A stretch of DNA of 64,000 nucleotides from Bacteroidales bacterium (GTDB lineage Bacteria > Bacteroidota > Bacteroidia > Bacteroidales > Marinilabiliaceae): the NCBI GenBank assembly GCA_024401365.1, contig JAKSLE010000004.1, positions 124,001-188,000 of the forward strand. The letters run 5' to 3'. The first letter of the stretch is position 1, and the number at the start of each line of letters is the position of its first letter. The notes beneath the pieces were generated by a model, which did no database searches, was not told where the DNA came from, and saw only the letters and a list, made by a program, of their open reading frames with translations. A program made the position numbers and the translations under genes. Below are positions 52,849 through 62,204 of the stretch, piece by piece.

Positions 52849-52892
52849 CTATATAGATTCTATATACGCTCTATATAGACACTATATAGACA
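52849..52892. repeat. 11-bp tandem repeat, four copies
   Basis: CTATATA recurs at 52849, 52860, 52871 and 52882, an exact 11-bp period. The flanks (ACGCAACTT before, GACACTACCCACAGCCC after) resemble the intergenic element family, so this may be a decayed copy with an expanded core. Confidence 0.75.
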
Positions 52893-52945
52893 GACACTAC
52901 CCACAGCCCTACCCCTTATCTAAATCTTAATACACAAAAAAATAA

Positions 52946-52980
52946 CCCCACGCAATATTTCTACTGCGCGGGGCTTTTCT
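52946..52980. terminator. Bidirectional terminator between CNNM gene and rpsJ
   Basis: CCCCACGCA (52946-52954) pairs with TGCGCGGGG (52965-52973), one mismatch; T's follow on both strands, so it can end both convergent transcripts. Confidence 0.85.
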
Positions 52981-52995
52981 TTGAGAACTTACAGC

Positions 52996-53301
52996 TTATG
53001 CCTTGATCTCAACCTCAACACCTGAAGGCAACTCGAGCTTCATCAAAGCCTCGATAGTCTTAGATGTAGAAGAGTAGATGTCAATAAGACGCTTGTAGCT
53101 AGAGAGCTCAAACTGCTCACGTGACTTCTTGTTTACGAATGTAGAACGAAGTACTGTGAAGATGCTCTTGTGTGTAGGAAGTGGAATTGGACCGCTAACT
53201 ACTGCACCTGTAGCCTTAACTGTTTTAACAATCTTCTCTGCTGACTTGTCAACCAAGTTGTGGTCGAAAGACTTAAGCTTAATTCTTACTTTTTGACTCA
53301 T
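52996..53301 (-). CDS. rpsJ: Ribosomal protein S10
   Basis: 101 residues, with the S10 motifs [24 protein letters not shown] and SREQFE. It is normally first in the S10 cluster (rplC, rplD and others downstream). Here it is last, and a terminator and a convergent gene follow, so the cluster is broken after rpsJ. It is separated from fusA by 88 bp containing an 11-bp perfect hairpin. Confidence 0.96.
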   Translation of the reverse strand: MSQKVRIKLKSFDHNLVDKSAEKIVKTVKATGAVVSGPIPLPTHKSIFTVLRSTFVNKKSREQFELSSYKRLIDIYSSTSKTIEALMKLELPSGVEVEIKA

Positions 53302-53331
53302 TTCTGTATTTGTTTAAATATTTCAGAATAA

Positions 53332-53365
53332 GTGGGGAGTTAAGAGTCATTCGCTAACTCCCCAC
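53332..53365 (-). terminator. Strong hairpin between fusA and rpsJ
   Basis: Perfect 11-bp stem GTGGGGAGTTA (53332-53342) / TAACTCCCCAC (53355-53365), 12-base loop. On the minus strand it is followed only by TTATTC rather than a long T-run, so it is either a weak terminator that lets part of the transcripts through to rpsJ, a stabilising element, or a regulatory stem. Confidence 0.6.
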
Positions 53366-53389
53366 GAAAATTTGTTTTATCTCTAAGTA

Positions 53390-55495
<2,106 letters not shown>

Positions 55496-55521
55496 AATGA
55501 CTTTCGTTTATAGATAAAGTA

Positions 55522-55998
55522 TTAGAAACGGAAGTGTGCAAATGCACGGTTGGCCTCTGCCATCTTGTGCATATCCTCCTTACGCTTGTAAGCTGCACCC
55601 TCGTTGTTATATGCTGCAACAATTTCAGCTGAGAGCTTCTCTGCCATTGAATGGCCTGAACGTTTGCGTGAGTAGAGAATCATATTCTTGATAGCAAGTG
55701 ATGCCTTACGGTCTGGACGAATCTCAGTTGGCACCTGGAATGTAGCACCACCTACACGGCGGCTCTTTACCTCTACAGCTGGTGTAATGTTCTCCAATGC
55801 CTTCTTGAAGTACTCCAATACTGGCTTACCTTCCTTCTCTGCCTTGTCACTTACTCGATCCAATGCATCGTAAAGAATTGTAAATGCTGTAGACTTCTTT
55901 CCGTCAACCATCAAGTTGTTAACGAACTGTGTTACCATAATATCACCGAACTTTGGATCTGGTAACAATACTCTTTTCTTTGGCTTAGCCTTTCTCAT
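55522..55998 (-). CDS. rpsG: Ribosomal protein S7
   Basis: 158 residues; MRKAKPKKR start, [14 protein letters not shown], and [24 protein letters not shown]. Primary binder of the 3' major domain of 16S rRNA. 26 bp before fusA. Confidence 0.97.
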   Translation of the reverse strand: MRKAKPKKRVLLPDPKFGDIMVTQFVNNLMVDGKKSTAFTILYDALDRVSDKAEKEGKPVLEYFKKALENITPAVEVKSRRVGGATFQVPTEIRPDRKASLAIKNMILYSRKRSGHSMAEKLSAEIVAAYNNEGAAYKRKEDMHKMAEANRAFAHFRF

Positions 55999-56123
55999 GT
56001 TTTTTCTTGTTTTGCAGTTGATTTTTAGATCCAGCTGTCAAATGCTTGCTTCAACAGTCTCTCACGACTATTTACTCAACCGATTTGCACAACTGTAAAC
56101 AAAAACTCACTAACCGTTAATGA

Positions 56124-56531
56124 TTATTTTTTCTTTGCAGGTGCTGCTGCTCCCTTACCTGCCTTTGGACGCTTAGCACCGTACTTAGAACGACGCTGCA
56201 TACGACCTTCTACACCACTTGCATCAAGTGTACCACGTACCAAGTGATAACGTACACCTGGAAGGTCCTTTACACGACCACCACGTACAAGCACAATTGA
56301 GTGCTCCTGGAGGTTGTGACCCTCTCCTGGGATGTATGCGTTAACTTCCTTGCCGTTTGTCAAACGAACACGAGCTACCTTACGCATAGCTGAGTTAGGC
56401 TTCTTAGGAGTTGTTGTGTAAACACGTACACAAACACCTCTACGTTGTGGGCATGAATCAAGTGCTGGTGACTTGCTCTTGTCCACGAGCTTGGCACGAC
56501 CCTTGCGTACCAATTGCTGAATCGTAGGCAT
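56124..56531 (-). CDS. rpsL: Ribosomal protein S12
   Basis: 135 residues; [11 protein letters not shown] start, [22 protein letters not shown], and [13 protein letters not shown]. Lysines at the classical streptomycin-resistance positions (in TPKKPNSA and RVKDLPG) are the wild-type, sensitive residues. Confidence 0.97.
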   Translation of the reverse strand: MPTIQQLVRKGRAKLVDKSKSPALDSCPQRRGVCVRVYTTTPKKPNSAMRKVARVRLTNGKEVNAYIPGEGHNLQEHSIVLVRGGRVKDLPGVRYHLVRGTLDASGVEGRMQRRSKYGAKRPKAGKGAAAPAKKK

Positions 56532-56611
56532 TTCTTAAAAATGTATTAAAACGTTATAAATGAAATTGTTGCATGCTACGTGTAGACATAGTTGTCCACA
56601 AATAGCGGACG

Positions 56612-56642
56612 CAAAGGTAGTAAGTTTTTGATTATAAACAAA
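56612..56642 (-). promoter_or_regulatory. Promoter of the str operon
   Basis: On the minus strand TTTG (56639-56642), 19-bp spacer, TACCTTTG (56612-56619), a full consensus match; about 80 nt of leader before rpsL. Confidence 0.82.
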
Positions 56643-56717
56643 TAAGATGCGGTTAAAAAAATTGAATCTGCCAACTTCCCTCTTCCCAAATCTCCCCCCT
56701 TTCGCCTGCCGCAAAAT

Positions 56718-56780
56718 AAAAAACTGCGAGCAACAAGGTACCTCGCTTATATCTGCAACTAACTACCCTAATGTCTCCCC
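56718..56780 (+). repeat. Dispersed intergenic element, copy H
   Basis: Six A plus CTGCGAGCAAC (56724-56734), AAGGTACCTCGCTTATATCT, near-identical to copy A over 53 kb. On the minus strand GCGAG can pair with CTCGC before the T-run, so this copy could also terminate glnA. Confidence 0.85.
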
Positions 56781-56796
56781 CTCTCTTCCCATGACA

Positions 56797-56834
56797 CAAA
56801 AAGTGCCGCCCCACTACCCGTGAAACGACACTTA
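56797..56834 (-). terminator. Terminator of glnA
   Basis: AAGTGCCG (56801-56808) pairs with CGACACTT (56826-56833) with one mismatch; plus-strand A's upstream give the minus-strand T-run. Confidence 0.7.
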
Positions 56835-56864
56835 ATATAATAGGTCTAGTATTCCTATTCTCCC

Positions 56865-59051
56865 CTATCGAGCAAATAGCAGCTCTCTGTACTTTGGCAA
56901 CGGCCACATCTCATTGTCTACTATGAGCTCCAACTTGTCTACATGGAGTCTTATCTCATCAAGCAACGGACGCACATTCTTGTCATAGGCTTCTGCCTTC
57001 TCTTTCTCAGAGGTAATCTTATTGGCAACTCGCCTAGCGTCTTCTAGCGCAGTTGACTTGGTCCTTATCTCCCCTACATGAGTGGAGATCTGACGGATAA
57101 GTTCTTTCTCAGAGGCTGTCAGACTTTCTGCTTCAGCTCCCATTATCTCCATAATACCTTTTACATTGTTTATAAGGATATTCTGATACTGGATGGCTGT
57201 AGGTATAATATGGTTGACTACCAGGTCACTCATAACTCTACCTTCTATCTGAATCTTCTTGGTGAATTTCTCATACTCTACCTCCGCACGAGCCTCTAGT
57301 TCTCGCTCTGTCAAAATGCCTGTCTTTACCAATACGTCCTTGGCATGCTGCGTAGTCATCTTGCTTATCGACTCTGGCGCCGACGTAATATTGGTCAACC
57401 CCCTGCGAGCTGCTTCTGCCTTCCACTCGTCCGAATAGCCGTTGCCGTCAAAGTGTATCGGAGCTGATTCTATAATGAGATTCCTGATCTCTTGGAATAT
57501 GGCTTCGTCTTTCTTAACGCCTTTTTCTATGAGAGCATCAACATTTTTCTTGAATTCTACCAATTGCGCAGCTACCATAGAGTTGAGTACCGTCATGGCA
57601 CCAGCACAGTTGGCCGACGACCCTACTGCCCTGAACTCAAATCTGTCTCCCGTGAACGCAAATGGCGATGTGCGGTTTCTGTCTGTGTTGTCTATCAGAA
57701 TCTCTGGCAAACGACCAACGCCCAACTTCAGCGCTGTCTTCTCTTCTGGGGTCATCTTGGCATCCGAAACTTTCTCTACTATGCTGTCCAACATAGACGA
57801 TATCTGCGTGCCAAGGAAAATTGACATAATTGCCGGTGGCGCCTCATTGGCTCCAAGTCTGTGCATATTCGTAGAGTTGAGAATCGCCGAACGCAACAAA
57901 TCTTGTCCTTTATATACCGCCGCCATCACATTGGTAAGGAACGTCAAAAAGAGCATATTGCCTTTGGGATTCTTGCCAGGGGCAAAAAGATTGACTCCCG
58001 TGTCGGTGCAGAGCGACCAGTTGTTGTGCTTGCCGGAACCGTTTACTCCAGCAAATGGCTTCTCATGTAGCAACACCTCAAATCCGTGATGCTTGGCTAA
58101 GCGCTTCATCGTGTCCATGACCAACTGGTTGTGGTCATTGGCTAGATTGCACTCTTCATATATTGGGGCCAACTCAAATTGGTTTGGCGCTACCTCATTG
58201 TGACGGGTCTTGACTGGAATACCTAGTCGCTGACATTCAACTTCTAGGTCTCGCATGAAGTACGCAACACGCTCTGGTATGGAGCCGAAGTAGTGGTCGT
58301 CCAACTGCTGGTTCTTGGCAGAGAGGTGCCCCATCAAGGTACGTCCGGTCAACATCAGGTCTGGTCTTGCCATGTATAGTCCTTGGTCTACGAGAAAATA
58401 TTCTTGCTCCCAACCCAAATTGGCTATTACCTTGGTGACATTCTTGTCAAAATACTGACAAACAGCAACAGCCGCTTGGTCTACAGCATGAAGTGCCTTC
58501 AAAAGCGGAGTCTTGTAATCTAGAGCATCTCCTGTATATGAGATGAAAATCGTTGGTACACAGAGCGTAGAACCTACAATAAATGCTGGCGATGTTACAT
58601 CCCATGCTGTATAACCTCTCGCCTCAAAGGTCTGACGTATACCTCCGTTAGGGAACGACGAGGCGTCTGGCTCTTGCTGAGCAAGGTGCTTTCCGGAAAA
58701 TTCTTCTATTATCTTGCCGTCTGGTCCATAGTTAATAAAGCCGTCATGCTTCTCTGCCGTACCTTCTGTCAATGGCTGAAACCAGTGCGTATAGTGTACT
58801 ACCCCATGGTCAAGCGCCCAGGCTTTCATGCCGGCTGCTACTCCGTCTGCTATGGACCTGCCTATAAGTTCTCCTTTTACAATGCATTCCTTGACTTGCT
58901 TGTAGACACTTGGCTGAAGATATCTCTTCATCGCCTCATCGTTAAATACTAACTCGCCATAGAAGTCCGAAACTCGCTTCTCTGGAAACTTCATGTCTGG
59001 TGCCTTCTTGTTCATCAAGTCGGTCAATGCCTTGAAACGCAATGTCGCCAT
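56865..59051 (-). CDS. glnN: Type III glutamine synthetase (GSIII)
   Basis: 728 residues, the long GSIII form common in Bacteroidetes, making glutamine from glutamate and ammonia. GSIII features are visible: GITAP/GHYTHW-like WALDHGVVHYTHWFQPLTEGTAEKHDGF, NGSGKHNNWS, PGKNPKGNMLFLTF, FEFRAVGSSANCAG and a C-terminal V-domain helical region. The name glnN is used for GSIII in some species. Confidence 0.93.
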   Translation of the reverse strand: MATLRFKALTDLMNKKAPDMKFPEKRVSDFYGELVFNDEAMKRYLQPSVYKQVKECIVKGELIGRSIADGVAAGMKAWALDHGVVHYTHWFQPLTEGTAEKHDGFINYGPDGKIIEEFSGKHLAQQEPDASSFPNGGIRQTFEARGYTAWDVTSPAFIVGSTLCVPTIFISYTGDALDYKTPLLKALHAVDQAAVAVCQYFDKNVTKVIANLGWEQEYFLVDQGLYMARPDLMLTGRTLMGHLSAKNQQLDDHYFGSIPERVAYFMRDLEVECQRLGIPVKTRHNEVAPNQFELAPIYEECNLANDHNQLVMDTMKRLAKHHGFEVLLHEKPFAGVNGSGKHNNWSLCTDTGVNLFAPGKNPKGNMLFLTFLTNVMAAVYKGQDLLRSAILNSTNMHRLGANEAPPAIMSIFLGTQISSMLDSIVEKVSDAKMTPEEKTALKLGVGRLPEILIDNTDRNRTSPFAFTGDRFEFRAVGSSANCAGAMTVLNSMVAAQLVEFKKNVDALIEKGVKKDEAIFQEIRNLIIESAPIHFDGNGYSDEWKAEAARRGLTNITSAPESISKMTTQHAKDVLVKTGILTERELEARAEVEYEKFTKKIQIEGRVMSDLVVNHIIPTAIQYQNILINNVKGIMEIMGAEAESLTASEKELIRQISTHVGEIRTKSTALEDARRVANKITSEKEKAEAYDKNVRPLLDEIRLHVDKLELIVDNEMWPLPKYRELLFAR

Positions 59052-59079
59052 TATCTCTTCGATTTATTGTTTGATGGCA

Positions 59080-59087
59080 CAAAGATA
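59080..59087 (-). promoter_or_regulatory. -7 box of glnA/glnN
   Basis: CAAAGATA on the plus strand reads TATCTTTG on the minus strand, about 29 bp before the start; -33 unclear. Confidence 0.6.
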
Positions 59088-59153
59088 ATGGAGAGTTTTT
59101 ACTTTTTGCCTCGTAAATACCTCTATTTTGAGAAATTTAACGCAAAATCTCCA

Positions 59154-59612
59154 TTACACCCCCTTCTCGTATGGGGGTATCTGTTGCAAAATAGATACTT
59201 TCTGACCATCCACCCCCAAACAGTAATGTCTCATCCCATTTGTAAGGATTATATAACGTACACCCAACTTGGTATTATAACGTAACGCTTGATCTAAGGT
59301 CTCTTGTGATATCTGCACACTGGGTGCCTTGCATTCTACTACTAGGAGGGGCCTCATCTCTATATCATATATAATAATGTCTGCTCGCTGATTTTGCCCA
59401 TTGACATCCACAACAGCTTCTACCGATGTCCTCTCCTTGGGATAACCTAGATTATTTATAAGGTACGACAAAATATGTTGCCTCACATATTCTTCTGGGG
59501 TAAGGGCTACATAACGCTTCCTGCAGAAATCCCACACCAAGGGTCTACCTTTGGGGGTAGTCGGCGCTTTCAACTTCAATTCTATCTCTGGAAGGTTTAA
59601 TTTTGGAGGCAT
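59154..59612 (-). CDS. Stand-alone HsdR N-terminal (PD-(D/E)xK nuclease-like) protein
   Basis: 152 residues from the ATG at 59612. The nuclease-like core ADIIIYD...LLVVECKAPS carries the Asp and ExK of the PD-(D/E)xK fold seen in type I restriction R subunits, but helicase and the rest of an R subunit are absent. Such single-domain proteins are found in many Bacteroidetes and their role is unknown. The preceding GNAT gene ends at 59623, so the start at 59612 leaves a 10-bp gap; the longer frame start at 59654 would overlap it. Confidence 0.82.
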   Translation of the reverse strand: MPPKLNLPEIELKLKAPTTPKGRPLVWDFCRKRYVALTPEEYVRQHILSYLINNLGYPKERTSVEAVVDVNGQNQRADIIIYDIEMRPLLVVECKAPSVQISQETLDQALRYNTKLGVRYIILTNGMRHYCLGVDGQKVSILQQIPPYEKGV

Positions 59613-59622
59613 ATCTCTCTGT

Positions 59623-60147
59623 TTATCCTCTTTTTGTCGGATTGAGCTTTTCAAATATCAACTCATCTGCCATCTCATTGCCTATACGTATCCAGTCGTG
59701 ACGAGTGCCCACAAACTCAAATCCACTCTTCTCAAACAATTGTCTCGAAATCTCATTGCTCGAAACCATAGTGGCACAGAGCGCTTTAATACCTAAAACG
59801 TCAAACGCATAGCCTACTACCCACTCAATAGCAGAAAGGGCATACCCATTCCTGCGATATCGCTTGTCTATGAGTATGCCTATATTTGCATGTAGCGAAA
59901 ATGGATCAAAATCAAATAGATCCACACACCCTACAGTTTTTCTCGTCTTTGCTTCGTCTATCATCAGGCGCATCTGTCGCTCCTGATAAATATCCAACCC
60001 CGAATTGTCTACAAATCGTTGGATATCGGCTTTCGAAAGAGGTTTGTAATTGACGCTGCCATCTTTCCATGTCTCAACATCATTTTCCCACGCGAAAATA
60101 ACATCAACATCTGATGGCTCCATCGCCCTGATTACTACCTCTGCCAT
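59623..60147 (-). CDS. GNAT family N-acetyltransferase
   Basis: 174 residues with the GNAT core: GCVDLFDFDPFSLHANIGILI, RRNGYALSAIEWVVGYAF (acetyl-CoA loop) and ATMVSSNEISRQLFEKSGFEFVG. Amine substrate unknown, similar to RimJ/RimL-type enzymes. Its start overlaps the end of the upstream PD40 gene by 13 bases, so it is co-translated. Confidence 0.88.
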   Translation of the reverse strand: MAEVVIRAMEPSDVDVIFAWENDVETWKDGSVNYKPLSKADIQRFVDNSGLDIYQERQMRLMIDEAKTRKTVGCVDLFDFDPFSLHANIGILIDKRYRRNGYALSAIEWVVGYAFDVLGIKALCATMVSSNEISRQLFEKSGFEFVGTRHDWIRIGNEMADELIFEKLNPTKRG

Positions 60148-62102
60148 ATCTCACCGTCTATCTTTTGTCCAACATGCTTCTTGTAGCTAGACAACTTCCT
60201 TACAAATGCATCTTTGTATGGCGAAGATTGAAGAATATCTTCCAAGGCAGTCTTGGCTTCTGAATACGTGTCGTATACCTTATATGAGTATACATACCAA
60301 CCGTCAAGGTACTTGTGCTCCATCAGTTCTTTAGCATCTACACCCTTGAGTCTCGATGGATTCAATGCTTTTTTCAAAGATAGTATCTGGATAGTGTAAC
60401 CTTGCTTATCGTATATCGCAGCAAAATCCGACTTGTCTTCGCCTTGTTGCTTGCCCGACTGTGCTTTGTCTGAATCTGCCTTGGATGCCACCTCTGGCGA
60501 TAGTACATTTGGTCGCAGGTCTATAACTGCCAACTGTATTGGCTGCCCCGCATGGTAGTAACTCTTGCTTAGATCAGCATTTGCTACAAAAGTGGTGGTA
60601 GTGTCCGATGCCGATACTTTTATAGTATAATCTAGACCTGTCTCAAGTATTATAACGTACTGACCGTTTACATTTGGCCTGTATATGCCTACTTGCTTGT
60701 CTTCTTGCATGGCGTATATCTTCACGTCTTTAAGGTCTTCTGCCATGACAACGCCTTTGTAGACTGCCATCTTGTTTACTTCTGGCTCATCGTATGTAAC
60801 CTTGTAAAGGTCATAGCCATTCGAAGAAATGTTTTTCGCATCTGCATCCCACTTTATTGAGGCATAATACGCTACGTCTTTCTGCGACGATGGCATGAAG
60901 TATATATCGTCGTATGGCGTATTTATAGGGTATCCTATATTTACTACCGCATCAAAACTGCCGTCTTCATTCTGTGGAGCATAGAAAATATCATACCCAC
61001 CCATGGAGTTATGACCCTCTGAACTGAAATAGAGTATATTCTTGGTAGGATGCATTACTGGCGCATCTTCATCATATTCTGTGTTGATACCAGGTCCTAG
61101 ATTGAGCGGCACACCCCAATTGCCATTCGGCAAACGACGCGAACGATAAATGTCATAGCCACCGTATCCTCCTCCACAATCGGACGAGAAAAACATCTGC
61201 TCTCCGTCTGCCGTCACAAAAGCATACTTTATGTCTCCATATCCGTTTATAGGTTCTGGAAGCCACTCTGCCCTTTGCCATGGAGCCGTGATTGTGTCTC
61301 GCTTCGAAACAAATATCTCTCCATTGTGGAATATATATAGCTCTTTGTCATTGTTGGCTACACATGTCGCCGACTCTTGATTCCTTCCTGCATAATCAAA
61401 TATATTTGGCACGCGCTTTGGCTCCCCCCATTGCCCATTCTCATCAAGCGTCATGCAGTATATCGACTCTTCATATTGCCCGTCATCAAATGCCGAACGT
61501 CGCTCATTACGACGGCGACGAGAGGTGAAGTACATCTCTGTCTCACTGTTCGAGAGTACAGGACGATAGTCATTATGAACGGAGTTTACTTTTGGACCCA
61601 GATTCTCTACTTCCAATCGCACTGGGTTGGCCATAAGCGTAATGGCATTCTGACAGATATTGACTTCTCGCTTAATCTTATCATTTGCATACCCCGTATC
61701 GTTCTTCTCTCTAATGAGCGTCAATTCCATCAACGCACTCTCATAGTCTTCTTTCAATTGGTATGCCCTGCAGATCGCTAAATGCAAATCTACATCATCT
61801 TCTGTCCATATACCCGAGTTGTCTAGTTTCTGAACTTTATCAAAGAAATATAGCGCCGAATCTGGATTGCCATTTAGATTAATATAAGCTAAACCCATAT
61901 TGTAATTCAAATCAATATTGTTTGGATTTTCCTTATATATCTTCCACATCAACCCCAACGCTTGCTTTGCATTGGATTTATTGCCAAATTCTACAGCATC
62001 GTCCAACATCGACGACTGCTTGCGGGTCAACTCAGTATTCTCTTGCGCAAAGAGATTTACACAGGTTAGTAATGTAAATACGATTAACGATAAATATTTC
62101 AT
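60135..62102 (-). CDS. TPR/PD40/carboxypeptidase-regulatory-like/SPOR periplasmic protein
   Basis: 655 residues: signal peptide (cut after NLFAQ), TPR-like helices (about 25-150), beta-propeller with PD40 motifs (about 165-430; LYFSSEGHNSMGGYDIFY), carboxypeptidase-regulatory-like beta domain (about 440-545), and a SPOR domain (about 570-650, QGYTIQILSLKK). The order matches that of PorE (TPR, propeller, regulatory-like domain, peptidoglycan-binding OmpA-like end), except that SPOR replaces the OmpA-like domain. It may connect an outer-membrane complex to the wall; that is an inference. Has a strong promoter and heads the GNAT/HsdR-N transcript. Confidence 0.83.
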   Translation of the reverse strand: MKYLSLIVFTLLTCVNLFAQENTELTRKQSSMLDDAVEFGNKSNAKQALGLMWKIYKENPNNIDLNYNMGLAYINLNGNPDSALYFFDKVQKLDNSGIWTEDDVDLHLAICRAYQLKEDYESALMELTLIREKNDTGYANDKIKREVNICQNAITLMANPVRLEVENLGPKVNSVHNDYRPVLSNSETEMYFTSRRRRNERRSAFDDGQYEESIYCMTLDENGQWGEPKRVPNIFDYAGRNQESATCVANNDKELYIFHNGEIFVSKRDTITAPWQRAEWLPEPINGYGDIKYAFVTADGEQMFFSSDCGGGYGGYDIYRSRRLPNGNWGVPLNLGPGINTEYDEDAPVMHPTKNILYFSSEGHNSMGGYDIFYAPQNEDGSFDAVVNIGYPINTPYDDIYFMPSSQKDVAYYASIKWDADAKNISSNGYDLYKVTYDEPEVNKMAVYKGVVMAEDLKDVKIYAMQEDKQVGIYRPNVNGQYVIILETGLDYTIKVSASDTTTTFVANADLSKSYYHAGQPIQLAVIDLRPNVLSPEVASKADSDKAQSGKQQGEDKSDFAAIYDKQGYTIQILSLKKALNPSRLKGVDAKELMEHKYLDGWYVYSYKVYDTYSEAKTALEDILQSSPYKDAFVRKLSSYKKHVGQKIDGEIWQR

Positions 62103-62142
62103 TTTGTGTAGAAAATATCCTTATGCGATAATTATCAAGTCA

Positions 62143-62173
62143 CAAATTTACTTCTTTAATTACAATTAGCAAA
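62143..62173 (-). promoter_or_regulatory. Promoter of PD40/GNAT/HsdR-N operon
   Basis: On the minus strand TTTG (62170-62173), 19-bp spacer, TAAATTTG (62143-62150), an excellent consensus match, 41 bp upstream of the start. Confidence 0.82.
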
Positions 62174-62204
62174 ATTAGACCACTAAATATATATACTTAT
62201 TTAC

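Larger units (their letters stand above)
56532..56864. other. Intergenic region between rpsL and glnA, 333 bp
   Basis: Holds the str promoter, repeat copy H and the glnA terminator. The remainder is C-rich on the plus strand and has no recognised gene. Confidence 0.6.

Noticed and set aside
59154..59612. Remnant of a complete type I restriction system
   Set aside because: No hsdM, hsdS or helicase-part remains nearby and the frame is intact with its own start, so it is more likely a stand-alone protein.
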